Below, piece after piece: positions 27,640-40,129 of a stretch of 64,000 nucleotides of DNA. The number at the start of each line of letters is the position of its first letter. Positions within the stretch are counted from its first letter, which is position 1. Made by a program: the position numbers and the translations under genes. Below the pieces are notes generated by a model. It did no database searches, had not been told where the DNA came from, and saw only the letters and a list, made by a program, of their open reading frames with translations. The stretch spans positions 6,345,334-6,409,333 of the forward strand of contig JAQFVV010012405.1 in NCBI GenBank assembly GCA_028023455.1. The letters are read 5' to 3'. The stretch is from Epiperipatus broadwayi. Its lineage: Eukaryota; Onychophora; Udeonychophora; Euonychophora; Peripatidae.

Positions 27640-28790
27640 TATCATCTTCATCACTTTTAACTATTATTGGTCCACTGCAGGATGATGGTCTCTCATATGT
27701 TAATGCAGTTACTATGATGCTTAGCTTTTCTTCATCCCAACATAACAGCAAACTTTTCTACTTTGTACATCTATTTCACTTTCTAGGTCTTTTATACTTT
27801 CTTGGGATCTAATTTACACCATCAGTTATTTATTTATTATCATCTCTTCTAGAAATATGTCTAACCAAACTACATTGCAGTTTCATAATTCTTTCCATGA
27901 TGTCAGCAATACCTGATTATTCTCTCACATTCAATCTGCCATTATTTCTAACATGCATCTCTCCACTGAGTGATCTAAAATCTCTGTATTGCTCTTATAT
28001 TATGGGTCCATGTCTTAGATCCATGATTAAGAATTGGTAAAACACTTCTGTTAAAAAATCTTCCCTTTCAAACACATAGGCATATTTTCAATAATAAGCT
28101 ATTTTTACCAAAACCACTCAAGTTTAATTATATGATTACTTTTATTCTTTATGGTTTCATATTTACTAATAATCCAACCATGTTATTTGCAGTTGCCAAC
28201 TTCTAATTTATTACTATCAATCTTCACTTTCTTCTGTGAAAATCCATTGAACATTATTTTATAATTTCTATTCATTTATTGTTATTTACTTTCTTACTTT
28301 CATCTGATTATTCTTGCAATATTTCCTAAAGTTCTGAAGCATTATTTTCAAATGGATCTGCAAAATCTAGATGACTTAAATAATCTCCATTTATTGCAGT
28401 CAAAACTTTTGAAAGTATAGAATCTATTCTGTCATACAGCTTTCTCGACATTAATTTTCCTAGTATTACCATGTAACCTAATTACTACTGTTGCTATTTT
28501 ACAAATATTCTTTGAACTATGACATTATCCTGAATCTATACCTTGATGATCCAATGCTTTAATTACTGAAAAATGCATATAGAATCAAATGCTTTTCATA
28601 TTCTACAAATCCAAAATGTAATATCCAACTCATATTCATTGGTCCTTTCTATAACTTCTCTCAATACTTGAATATAATCCATTGTATTAAAATCACTTTT
28701 AAATCCAGATTGTTTTTTTTGGTTGATTATAATCCAAAGTGCTTAGACTTATAATAGCTCTCCTATATTTCAACCATATTTTAGGATCAT
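27640..28790 (-). pseudogene. LINE reverse-transcriptase relic (RT palm to 3' end)
   Basis: Translated on the minus strand through several frames, this shows in order: a finger/palm block with GFKSDFNTMDYIQVL (from about 28,715), a degraded catalytic box region YLSHLDFADPF near 28,375, then VLPILNHGSKTWTHN and a C-terminal ETIILQWTNNS near 27,650. FADP replaces the FADD catalytic aspartate pair, so the enzyme would be dead even without the many frameshifts and stops. The 3' end shares CACTGCAGGATGATGGTCTC-type sequence with the better-preserved copy at 56,733-57,415. It is an EN/RT-class element of the type abundant in invertebrates. Confidence 0.8.
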
Positions 28791-29607
28791 TTTTAAGGAT
28801 CATTCCTATAAAATATATATATTTATAATATATGATATATGTTAATTGTAATGTGTAATAACAAAATAAAAGATAAAAATATAAAAATTATTTTTAAAAA
28901 AAATTGTTATATGTTTTAATATAAACACATTACATCTTATATATATATATAGAAGTATGTATATAGGAGACATATAATAATATATTATTCATAAAAATGT
29001 AAAGAAGAATAGTTTATGTAAAAAAACAGGACTTGGATGTTGTATTGAATATATAACAATGCATAATTTATTACACAAATTCATTCTATGCTAATAAATA
29101 ATGCCTATAACTTGAGCTGATTATCATCTCTATATTATAGCATTTTATAATTCTAAGCTAATAAATAATGCTTGCATATAATTTATGACAATCATGCATA
29201 AAGAAGTACTCATGTTACTATATAACTTGAGCTGATTATCATCTTTATATTATAGCATTTTATATACATTTATTTAGCATTTAATATACTTAGTTCCCAC
29301 TTACTTAGATAATACAGTGAATATTAACTGATGTTAGGTTTTTATATTTAGGTACAAATAATGACTGATATGAGACATTCTACTGATGATGATGGTGATT
29401 ACTGATATTTGATTTGGCTTGTTTATATTTTCCAATAGTTAGCTTCTGCATTAGTGCATTTTATATATGTATAATTGTCTTCTATGATTTAATATAATGA
29501 TTAAATAATGAGAGTTAAAGATTTCCGAGATTGAAGTTCAACCTATAATTTTGATACTCAATATCATACTAACTAATGAACTAATGATGTATTTTATATT
29601 TGAACAT
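28791..29607. other. AT-rich spacer with a direct repeat
   Basis: No gene is seen. A block AACTTGAGCTGATTATCATC occurs at about 29,109 and 29,224, and GCTAATAAATAATGC at about 29,088 and 29,157, so a small segment has been duplicated. Otherwise AT dinucleotide runs dominate. Confidence 0.5.
29085..29265. repeat. Local imperfect duplication
   Basis: Two interleaved direct repeats (anchors AACTTGAGCTGATTATCATC and GCTAATAAATAATGC) show that a ~110-bp stretch arose by tandem duplication with later indels. Confidence 0.7.
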
Positions 29608-29876
29608 TAAACACCACATGATCACTATTTGTTATGCTTGCTCATAACTGTTATGAAAACATGCAAAACTTTCTATACAGTAATGCCACTCAGTGCGAGC
29701 CAGAGTAATCAATGGATGCCAGAAGGCTTGTGCATAAAGTCCCTATCTAGTGCCTACTCATCCAATATTGCCAGACTAGTTTCTAGCTTGAGTGGCACTA
29801 CTGTACAGAGAGTTTTGCCTGTTTTAATAACAGTTATGAGAAAGCATAAGAAATGGTGGTCATGTGATGCTTAGTG
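29608..29876. mobile_element. MITE-like element with about 70-bp inverted arms (family D)
   Basis: The left arm (CACATGATCACTATTTGTTA, then CATAACTGTTATGA, GCAAAACTTTCTATACAGTA) is mirrored by the right arm (TACTGTACAGAGAGTTTTGC, AACAGTTATGAGAAAGC, GTGGTCATGTGATG). The element is about 269 bp. A short region between the arms contains GTGCCTACTCATCCAATAT. Fragments recur at 30,110-30,245, near 32,050 and at 42,131-42,245, so this is a dispersed family. An 81-codon frame spans it (29,629-29,874), but it simply reads through the arms and is not conserved. Confidence 0.8.
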
Positions 29877-31020
29877 GTTTAATACCAATCCTGCCTAATA
29901 GGATAGTGGTGGCTATGGTTATTAAAGAACCAAAGACACCAAAATGTATCAGTACTGAACTGAGTTCAGACCTTTATGACTATATAAGCTAATGAGCTTG
30001 AATTAAAAATATTTTTGTGTTTTCAATTTTATTCTCGTATTTAAATAGAGATAAAAGGTGACTGCTGGAGAGTTGCATTAGATCCTAAGTTCTAGGTGCA
30101 GTGCTCTCAGATCCAAGGTTCCTCACTGACAAAATCCACAAGCTAGAAACTAGTCTGGGGATATTAGATGAGTAGGCACTAGATAGGGATTACTCTGGCT
30201 TGTACTGAGTGGCACTACTCTACAGAGAGTTTTGCCTGTTTATATATGAACATTACTACATTTTCATTACATTTAGTTTTGGTGCATGAAGTTTATATTT
30301 GTGGAGAAATTGGCTAAAATCTATATTTCTAATTGATTCTGTTAAATTATAAATGCCATTACAATTTATTATCTTTGTTAATTCTAGTAGTTGATATATG
30401 CCTTCCATATGAGATTTAAATAAGAAAGAAGTTGTATCTACTCTGTACATTAATTTCGATATGAGATTTCTAAATATTTAAGTAATATTCATATTGGTAG
30501 ATCTAATGTGATTATCAGATGTTTAAACCCTGGCCATGTGATAAAGATAGTCTTATTATATATATATTGTAAGAGAATAAAAATAATGGCAATGGGAAAT
30601 GATATAACCCAATTGTTGGTTACTATTTGTAACAGAGTGAAAATGTGAGTTATGAAAAAAATAGTTTTGATTTAATAATGCCTCATGAATTGCAACACCT
30701 CATAATTGCCCTGAAATCGAATGCCGTTTATAACAGAATAAAAATATGGGTCATATTGTATCCTTAATCATAGCCTAATTATTGATCACCATTTGTAACA
30801 AAATAAAAATAAAAATGAACCAAGGAAGAATAATCCTAAATCAATGAATAACAATCTAACACTTAATTCACTAAAACAATGATAATAATCATTGTTGTAA
30901 CCTCATAAATCTCAAACTTTATTTCGAATGGATAGAAAACAAGAAAATCATTATTTCAAGCTATCCTAAAATTCGAGCATTATTTGCAATAGATTAAAGC
31001 TAAAGCAATAAAACCAAAGT
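29877..31020. other. Spacer with a family D fragment and a degenerate repeated motif
   Basis: No gene is seen. Family D sequence reappears at 30,110-30,245. Beyond that, the motif TTTGTAACAGA(A/G)T(A/G)AAAAT occurs in variants near 30,629, 30,728 and 30,789, suggesting an old, eroded tandem array. Confidence 0.45.
30110..30245. repeat. Family D fragment
   Basis: It shares AAGCTAGAAACTAGTCTG, GATGAGTAGGCACTAGATAG and GAGTGGCACTACTCTACAGA with 29,608-29,876. The central part is in inverted order relative to the arm, so it is a rearranged copy. Confidence 0.75.
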
Positions 31021-31112
31021 CAAGCATTGTTAGCTGAGAGGTCAGTGCAGCTGCCTTGCAAGCAAGCAGTTGGTTGCAAATGGTTCTTGTGGGTTCACCT
31101 CCCAGCCAATGC
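31021..31112 (+). repeat. tRNA-derived repeat, long-variable-arm type
   Basis: AGCATTGTTAGCTGAGAGGT gives an A-box-like start. It is followed by an anticodon-like arm CTGCCTTGCAAGCAAGCAG and a B-box-like TGGGTTCACCTCCC, ending AGCCAATGCTATGACATATG plus A-run. It is the same family as 43,274-43,362 and 52,045-52,127 (-). The spacing between arms is longer than in the Gly-like copies, like a class II tRNA. Confidence 0.75.
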
Positions 31113-32935
31113 TATGACATATGGAAAAAAACCAAATATCACTATCTTATGAACAACAATCTATGCCTATCATATAAACCACTTATAATAGGATGAAAAT
31201 AATGAAAAAGAATTATAAAAATAAACTTTTATATTCTTATGAATTCAAACTTATACTAGAAGTTAAACATTATTTATATTTAAATGAAATGATTCATGGA
31301 TGGATGAGATAATAATTTAATCTCCTCTATAAATTGAAAATATTAATGATGTCTAAATAAATATATATTACTTAGTAACTAAATAAAATAAAAGTAATGC
31401 TAACTCAGTCATGCTAGTCCAATAACATCAATATACTCTTATTAATTAAGTTAATTATAATAAGATTATGTACTTAATAATAGTACAAAATCAATTAACC
31501 TAACATATCTCTCCACTTTTTTTCACTCCTAATACTATAAAATAAAACCAAGCTATTAGATAACATTAACATTTATAATATCAAATCACATCAATATATA
31601 AAATAAATGATAGATTCCTATTTGATGCTTATTCATATGCTATGAACAAATTATATCCAATTACTCTTCAATTTAATTGTTAAAACTTTAAGACTATAAT
31701 TATCAAAATATATGAAAGATTATTAGGCTTTTTATAATCAAATATTAATGTTAAAATTTAATATATAAATTGAATTTATGAATTGCATCAATGAACTTTG
31801 AATATAATTAAAGCAAATCACCTAATTTGTAACAGAATACCAACTCTCTATATTTGAATAAGATTATGATCTTTATAACTGAATACTGACTTAAAATAAT
31901 ATACACTTTAATCAACAATAGTTTAAAATAAATACCTTTACTTATCTTCAATAATTATCATATTTGTACCTTTATCAAACATCAAATCAATTCAGATTAC
32001 TTGCAACTAATAATATAATTACAATAAGCTTCTAATTATTTAACCACCAAACATCACATGATCACCATTATTAAATATTTAAGAATGACAAATAACTTAA
32101 TTTACTGCTGTATAAATATCTATGCCTGGTTAAATAATAAACATTAACTTCAATACACAGAAAATGATATGTAATATATTCTATTACCCATCCCATGGTT
32201 GGACTTTCAAACTTTTTGTAACTTTCTAATGAATTATATAGTATAATCAATTCATGAATAGTATCCTATCCAAGTACCATTAACCAATAAATTCACGGTA
32301 GAATTGAATGACAAGTAAACAAGTTTGTTTGTTTTAAATTAATTCAACATTTATTAACAAACATGTAACAAATACATAAACAATTATATATATATATGGC
32401 AAAGCACCATAAACATTTAAAATATATACATATGATCCAATTATGCCTTATGTAATAGGTTCTCAATTGACATTAATCCTTTTAAATTAAATGGATGATT
32501 GTACATCAAACTTCTATCAAATGCTAATATTAAAATATATATTTATGTAGCACAAATGTGTTGTAATACATATGCACTTTTCAAAATACAAGAGAGTTCA
32601 GGACATAATTAACCTTTATATATAAAATAATATTTAAATGGAATAAAAAATATACTAAAGATGAATCTTCCTAATCATTTACATTGTTTTAAGAAAATAA
32701 AACAAAAATAAATACTTGAAATTAATTTATAGTCAACAAATAGATAAATATTTTTAAACTATAATTACAATTATAATTACAAAGTTATACAATAGAAATT
32801 TGAATTAAAAAAACATAGTTCTCTTATATTTTACATAAGTGTTAAAATAAATTCCTACTTAAATCATAGATTTATATCCTATGTAATTATATATATAATA
32901 AAACAACAACAACAACAACAACAATAATAATAATA

Positions 32936-32966
<31 letters not shown>

Positions 32967-34318
32967 CCTGATTAATTGTTCATAAATATGACATTTCCAA
33001 AACAGTACTCCATGGCTTTTTATTTTTTGAACCATGATCCAGCAATATTTTGTTATTCCAGAAAAATTGGAAATATCACCAGAAGGTATCTGGTTTATGT
33101 AACATTATAAATGAAATTACTGGTTTATATCCTTGATGATGCAATGTAAATATTTTTTCTTTTAACCAATGTTTGATTCATAAAATATTAAAAGTGAACA
33201 AACCCTAGTTTTATCCATGATGTTGTGATGGAAATTGAGCCAGTTTTTATCTTATGTATAAATAATCCATCAATCTTATAAAATTATATTGGCAGTTTAA
33301 CATGATCGGTGTGTACATTTTTATGTTATCAGCATTTATATCTTATTCTTGAAAAAGAAAGTAGCACCCATTTTAAAATGCAAAGAAATATGCTCGTGTT
33401 TTTAAATGCTATCAATTAATTTTCATTCTTTAATAAATTGTCACTCTTCACAAATCCTTGACAAATCTGTCCAGTTAATGGATGAATAATATTGCTTTTA
33501 CCCCATCATTCTATACATTTAATAATCATATACTTTTAAAAATAATTAAAAAAAATTATATGAAGGAACTTAGGTTGACTTCTATTGAAGCCAAGATAGG
33601 AGAGAGAGATTTTAAACTGTTAGGTCTATTTATTAACTTTTCAATTGATGTCATAAAACTATAGCAACATTTTACCTTAACTTTTTGTTCAATTTCAGCT
33701 AGCATCCCATAAATAAAAATCTTATTACACAATAATAACAACAAATAAAATAAATATTTTATAATTATTACACATATATAATACTTACATCTTAAAATAT
33801 CAATAGTACTCTTTCACTCTAACATAAACTAAATAATTTAGACTACATTCTTTCATATATACTGAAAATGTACTTTTATACATATTTTCTAACCCAATAT
33901 TATATAAATAAAATAATAAACATACCGGTGACTTAACATATTTAAGTGTATTATTTGTAATCTACTATTGTGAATGCAGTAATGAAAATATACATAATAA
34001 AGAAAAAATAATAACTTTATCAAGACTATAAATTTTATTATTTACACATTCATTTTTAAAATGAATGAAGTCAATGTGTACTTTTTATACATTACAACTA
34101 ATAATAAATATTTCTTTTTCTCAATATTATGTTGTCATAGCAACATATTCTAATGTTCTCAAGGTTAATATATTCACTATTAAAATCAAACAAAGAAAAA
34201 AGAAATTTACGACTGACATTTCAACACATATTGAAATTGATTTCAGATTTCAGTAGATACAATACATAAAAAAAAACAGATATATATATTTATAAATAAT
34301 TTAAAAATAATTAAATTT
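31113..34318. other. Long AT-rich spacer
   Basis: No exon or element was recognised across 3.2 kb except the compound microsatellite at 32,901-32,967 and a short family D-like end near 32,050 (AACATCACATGATCACCATT). Short frames at 33,482, 33,556 (-) and 34,065 have noise composition. Confidence 0.5.
32901..32967. repeat. Compound microsatellite (CAA)n(TAA)n(TGA)n
   Basis: CAACAA units pass into ATAATA units and then into about ten GAT units. Such GAT tails resemble LINE 3' tails seen elsewhere in this window, but no LINE coding remnant adjoins it. Confidence 0.93.
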
Positions 34319-34416
34319 TGTTTAAAACATCAAACCATGTTTCATGCTTTGATTAGCCATTGGTTTGTGTTTAAAACATCAAACCATGTTTCATGCTTTG
34401 ATTAGCCATTGGTTTG
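34319..34416. repeat. Exact 49-bp tandem duplication
   Basis: Two copies beginning TGTTTAAAACATCAAACCAT at 34,319 and 34,368 appear identical over 49 bp. The perfect match indicates a very recent duplication. Confidence 0.95.
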
Positions 34417-34949
34417 TATTATGTCTTCTTTAGTAAAAGTTTAATGACAAACTTTGTTGGTATATATAGAAGATAGAAGTAAAACAGCTTTATCGAGATA
34501 GGCATTTTATAATTATTAATCTACAGTCATGAAATAGGTTTGTTTTGAGTCTTTAAACTTTTGTAATGATAGTTGGCTTTTCCTATGGATTTCTTTGTAA
34601 AAAATTAGTGTCATGCATTGTTGATATATAAACGTTTTTTTTTTTATGATAAATAACACACTAAAGGAAATCACTCTTCAAAAGCTCATCATAAAAAAAG
34701 GCAGTAGTCACCAGGCTTAGCATCTGCTTTCTGGTGAAGATTGATTTGAATGTAGATTTTTATTCATGCATCTCCATCTAACTAGTTATAGCTAGGTACC
34801 CTTTACTGATCCAAAGTGGATGATTAGATGGATTTGTAGGGCCCAGCTATCTGAGAAAAAATTATAAACTTACTCAATTTTTTTCTTAATCTTGATTTAT
34901 ATGCTTATAATTGTTCTACTCTTACCAATTCAAAAGAGCTCTGTAGAAT
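34417..34949. other. AT-rich spacer
   Basis: No exon or element boundary was recognised. Confidence 0.45.
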
Positions 34950-35500
34950 AAACTTTATATTCAACACATTCAGATTAAAGCTAAACAACTCAAGTTCTTT
35001 ATCACCCAGGGATATTATTTTACCTAATTTATTGTGTGGAAGTGATACATGGACGCTCTACCAACATAACATAATGGCATTAGAAAAAATTCATTTAAGA
35101 TTGTTGCATAAACTTTTAATAATACAATGGTAAGAGTATAAGACTAATCAGAATGTTCTTCAGCTAATTGGATATGATACTTTAGAATTCACTACTCTAA
35201 ATGTATTGGGTATGTTAAATGAATGCAAAAAAATGTAATAAACTTGAGCATAGTTTTGAGGGAGAGACAAACTCTGTATACATTCATAAATATTATCTTA
35301 AAGATATCCTAAATAAGCACAATAGTAATTATTTTTATTGGGAACATATGGCAGGATAGAATGCAGCAAGGAGACAGAAAAGTATGTTACGGAAATAGCA
35401 AATTATCAGATGAACAGAATGATGAACCAGCGTGTTACATGTGCGAATATATATTTATTATTTGCAGATTGGGATCACCATAATCATTATCATTTTTAAT
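34950..35500 (+). pseudogene. LINE 3' end relic with C-terminal finger
   Basis: The plus strand encodes a thumb block LPNLLCGSDTWTLYQHNI followed by MALEKIHLRLLHKLL near 35,020-35,115. This corresponds to the YG(S/A)ETWT region and the helix after it in animal non-LTR reverse transcriptases. Further on come remnants of the WE.MA.DR type (WEHMAG near 35,340) and a Cys-containing tail near 35,430, where a C-terminal zinc finger is expected. Multiple stops and shifts make it dead. It is the same general type as 54,862-55,500. Confidence 0.7.
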
Positions 35501-37355
35501 CATCATTGATCACTAGACTTTCCATGTTTAAACTAGTTTTCCATGTTTTTATTTCATCCATCTCACACATGGTCTTTTTCTAGGTCTTTTTTAATCTCTA
35601 AAAATATGATCATTCCAGTTCTATTTCAGTTATGTATAATCATCGCAAATTCATTTTTGATATTTTTTTTTTCTTTTAATGATGGAATGGCCATACTTTT
35701 TTGCAAGCGGTTGATGCTAATATGTAATAATCTATATATGTTTTTAATTTTTTTTTTTAATCTTTACAATAAAGAATAATCATTTTTATTAAAAAAGCAT
35801 TTTAATAATAAGAAAATTTTATTCTGTCAATAAATTTAGTCTTTTCTTAAAATATACATTTAAGTCAAATTAACATTCATTTAAGCATCTTAAATTATTT
35901 TATTTTAGTGTTTACTCCAAGTGGGTGCCTATTTTCAATAGTCTCAGAAGGCGTAAGGCAAACATTTGCTTTGATTGATATTTGGCGAAAATTATGACAA
36001 CACCCAAACAAAATCTATTTTTTTTTTCATTTTTTTCTTTTTGGTTACAGAAGGGTTATAGTTTGCTTCTTTCTGAGCAATCAAGGTAATGGTAAGGCTA
36101 GTTAATCACGTGACATTTGTAAAGACACAACTGTAAAATAATAACTGTTATACTTTGAGCGGGTTCACTGACCTTTGATAGGTCTTTTTCTATTAGACTT
36201 TCTTGTCTCACTAAGGAATAGAGTCACCACCACTGTCCAGAAAGCTTTTAACTTCACATCATTGCTTAGAAATTGAATATCCATCTTTCACACGCAGGGG
36301 AGGGCGTTAATAAAAGTTTTAATGAACTCTTCACAACAGTGAGTCTTCTTTTTTGAATTCAACATATTCGATTAAAAGAATATTAATTTATATAATGTAA
36401 TTTAATTTAAACTTTCTAGTAAATAATAATTTCAAAATAAAAAGAAAACAATAATATAAAATCACATATGAATATCCTGCGTTCTTTTCTGCAAAATATA
36501 ATTATATGATTCAATGATTAGATTTTTCATTTATATAAAAAGTTTTAAACTATTTCTTTTTGAAAACAGTTGAGGATGAGACGATATTACTCGCTCCTAT
36601 TGTTTCTAAATTAGTGCGCAATATATATTTATTAAAATTTAGTCTGAAGGTGTCAAATGTCTACCATTGTCAACTATGGTATTATCTTACCCAAATAAAC
36701 ACTTTAATGATTAATACTAATGGATTTATTAGGCTAGAAATTATATCAATTTTAGCCCACATATACACCTTAAAACTTTAATTAAAGTTTAATATATTTA
36801 TTGGCGTTAAACAAAACTTCTTGTAATAATTAATGTAACGCTATCACTTGCAATATTTTGAATGCACTTACAACATCGCATTTCATCAAATATACTGAAA
36901 ATGACAAACGATCCCAAGATGCATTTCATACTGAAATATCACTGTCCAGTTGGCCCAAATCACAATCACATAATAAATAAATGCTTAAAAATACTCATCA
37001 AGATATTTTATTTGTGAAAGATAATGTCATGTTGAAAATACAGAATGTTTGGTACTTTTAGATTAAATTACAGTATATTAATAAATATTAAGGATGGATA
37101 ATGAAAATATGCAATAAGTTATGATCTAAGGTAAGTGAAAAGTGTTAGTTCTGGATAAAACATAACTTGAGATCCATTTGCTTTTTTCAGATGTCTTTAT
37201 TCATGTGATCAATATATATATGGTAAACATAAAATAATAAATAAATATTCTCAACCATCTTTTGGGGTAGTATTAGTATAGCCACTTGCCAATTACATTA
37301 TCTGTTTTCAATATTGGTCTTAATATTTTAATTTGCGAAGTGCCGGGGATAGTTG
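35501..37355. other. AT-rich spacer
   Basis: A somewhat less AT-rich zone at 36,060-36,310 (with CACACGCAGGGGAGGGCG) was checked and shows no open exon with matching splice sites. The frames at 35,543 and 36,560 have noise composition. Confidence 0.45.
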
Positions 37356-37526
37356 AAAACTGAAATAAATCGAGATACTGCCAAATCTCTAGTGCTCATT
37401 ACAATACATAACTGACAGCCAATCAGATGTCATTTTAGACAGCTATCCTTGACATCTGATTGGATGTCAGTTATGTATTGTAACAAGCAATAGAGATTTG
37501 GCAGTATCTCGATTTATTTCAGTTTT
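37356..37526. mobile_element. Palindromic (fold-back) element, 171 bp
   Basis: AAAACTGAAATAAATCGAGA...GACAGCCAATCAGATGTCA on the left is mirrored by TGACATCTGATTGGATGTCA...TATCTCGATTTATTTCAGTT on the right. This gives ~75-bp arms around a ~17-nt loop (TTTTAGACAGCTATCCT). The flanks carry similar 22-bp sequences (CAATATTGGTCTTAATATT at about 37,308 and TAATACTGGTCTTAGTAAAA at 37,527), possibly an old flanking duplication. Confidence 0.88.
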
Positions 37527-38152
37527 TAATACTGGTCTTAGTAAAATATGATTCTTTTCAGGCTTATGATTATCTTTAAGATGCCCAACCACAGCCAATT
37601 CAGCTAACCATCTGACATGAATTAGTAAATGGGTTTCTAGCTATTCCTAGCTAACTGATGATATTAAAATGGAAACTATCCAAATTTTTAAAATTGTCTC
37701 CTTCTTCAATGATGGACTGAAAATGCCACTAAAACATTTATAAGTAAAGTCCTGTGTGGTTTGGTCTAGAGTAGACTGTCTGACGTCTCAAGGCATGAAT
37801 CTTGCCCCAGCTCTATTACTTTCTGTTCATGAACATCTTATGAACTTCCAAGAAATAAATCATTTGATTATCATATCCCACTACTGAAACAACAATGTCA
37901 ATATTGCTATCTATTTATGCTTTTGTTTGAAATTTAATATATTATTCATGTTCATAGAATTCTACACAAAATTAAAAAGATATAATTGAGGTAAGTGCAT
38001 TTTACCTGACATAAAAAAATTTGAAAACTGGAAGTATTTCTGAGAATTTGACTAAGCACATTTAAAAATGCTATAAGAGAATTCTATTTACAACTTTCCA
38101 AAAGAGATTCTATTTTTATATCTGCAAAATGTCAGTACTCCGTAGTCTATAG
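37527..38152. other. AT-rich spacer
   Basis: No exon or element was seen between the palindrome and the second solo-LTR-like copy. Confidence 0.45.
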
Positions 38153-40129
38153 TGTAACGGTATACTATATGCCGTTACATTAATTTAAAATTCAAATAAA
38201 AACTTAAGTTTGTATATAAAAATTGATTTATTAAAAAGAAAAAAACTTAACTTAAAAACTGAAAATTGAAAGTTATATTTAACGTATATATTGTCGCGCA
38301 GGTGGAAAACTTAAACTATTTTAAGAAAAAGTATTTGAAAGTATATATTTTTTTTTTGTAAAAAAAAGTAAAAATATAAAGATTGATATTTTGAAAATAG
38401 AAATAATGTTGATTTATATAATCTTAGAAAATGGAAATGATTGTTTTATTAATTAAATGATTGTTCTAAAGCACACCAGCCCTTGGGGCACTTGAATAAT
38501 TAAATGGTCAGATAAGAGAATAAAAAGAAATTAAATGACCAATGCAAGCACAAAAACACAGCATGGACCATAAATGAAATATGAGAGGATTAGTGACATC
38601 TTGCTCATTGAATCCAAAGATTTGCTGATAAGAAGCTAATAAAAGTATAAAACCTCAAATTTTTGAATTCAGGGGGATTATTATTATTATTGTTGTTGGA
38701 GAGCTGACTTTGAATCTACATATGAACTGTAGCTGTATTGCAGGCTTCATGATATAGAAGTCTGCAATAGATTTAATTTCTTGACAACCAGCTGAGACCT
38801 CCCTATGACAGTTATGGACCAAAAGGAATGGTGAGTAGTGGCTTCATTTTTAGAAAAAAAGAACCAACAATCTACATAAGTGATCACGAAGTTGAACCTC
38901 TAAATCTGCAGAATCCATAAAGTATAAACTTTTACCAATTTAACTTTCTTTTAAATAATTACAGTATATCTTCAATAAGTAATCAATCCATAAAAAAGTA
39001 ATATAAATAAATGGACTCTTATCTGACCAAGAATAGAACTCTAAATCAATTATAAATATTTATTTTTATATAAGTTTGCTATTTCAATCATTTCCATTTT
39101 TTTATTATTATTTATGTTTGTATTTAACTAGGTTATTTATTTCTATCTGTTAACTAACATGTATTAAATTTAAGTTGGGTGTGGATAGCTATATAGATTC
39201 GTTAAATTATGTTAGTTTAAGGGAGTTTAATTTCGGGCTACTTGTCTCGTAGTTAGGTCAGTGCTGGTGGAGGGATATATGGGTGTTTATATCAATGTAA
39301 TGTATGCATGTTTAGCATACAGGGCAATGTGCCCAACTGAATATATGACCCCAAAGATGTAGTCATGGTGTTACAATGGACACAGACATATTTCCTGTGC
39401 CACTGACCCTTTTTTTAGCTATATGGATAGGGACTGTAAGTCAGCATATAGACCGCTCTCCCCCATACATAGCATTTCTCTTTAATTATTGTATATACAT
39501 GAGTCCTTCACCAGACAGATGCACATTCTTGTACTGGACGAGGTTCATGTCCCTCAAATAATATCACACTGTCAGATGCACATTCTTGTCAGCATGGTTT
39601 TATGCTAGCATCTTCAGATTGCATTGGTTGTGACTATATATCCAGAAGCAGGTGTTGGTTTGACTACAAACTTTTAGTCTGAGATTGAATGATTTGTTTT
39701 GAAAAATTATTACCTGTGGAATCTATGTAGCCTATCTATACTCAACATGCTAAAGTAAAATATTATTAAAATGTCCATCTGTGCGGACTATTTAAAATTG
39801 TAATTTAAATTAATGTTAAAATATAAATATAAATTTTATTCCTCAATTTTAAATGTGTGTTAATAAAATCTGTTGTGTTATTAGTACTGGCAGTGATCTA
39901 GTTTATTCTTTTTAATCTTTATTAAAAATATATTTTAATAAATATGTTTTAAATCTTTGCATCTCCATGAGCTAGTGGCAAGGGCAAATGGGCAATAAAA
40001 TAAAAGTTGGATTTTTAACTTGAGTATATGCCTACTATATAATTTTTCTAGGTTCGAGTAGTCTAATGGTGCCCTGTAGTGCAGATACGGTAAGACTCCT
40101 TTGATCTCCCACACCCCGACCGTTATAAA
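38153..40129 (+). mobile_element. Solo-LTR-like repeat, copy 2 (about 1.98 kb)
   Basis: It starts TGTAACGGTATACTATATGC, with the 7-bp hairpin GTAACGG/CCGTTAC, and ends CCCCGACCGTTATAA. It is collinear with 16,618-18,623 along its whole length with many substitutions and short indels. ATAG occurs directly before the start and directly after the end, consistent with a 4-bp target duplication. The CCGTTATAA end equals the end of the true LTRs at 22,570 and 26,661. The sequence between copies 1 and 2 is unrelated, so these are separate insertions, not two LTRs of one element. Confidence 0.65.

Noticed and set aside
29629-29874. An 81-codon ORF
   Set aside because: It reads straight through the inverted arms of a MITE and is not preserved in other copies.
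32901-32967. The GAT-rich end of the microsatellite as a LINE 3' tail
   Set aside because: No LINE coding remnant was found on either side.
16618-40129. The two solo-LTR-like copies as the LTRs of one giant 23-kb element
   Set aside because: They are strongly diverged, there is no primer-binding site after the first or purine tract before the second, and unrelated elements with their own boundaries fill the interval.
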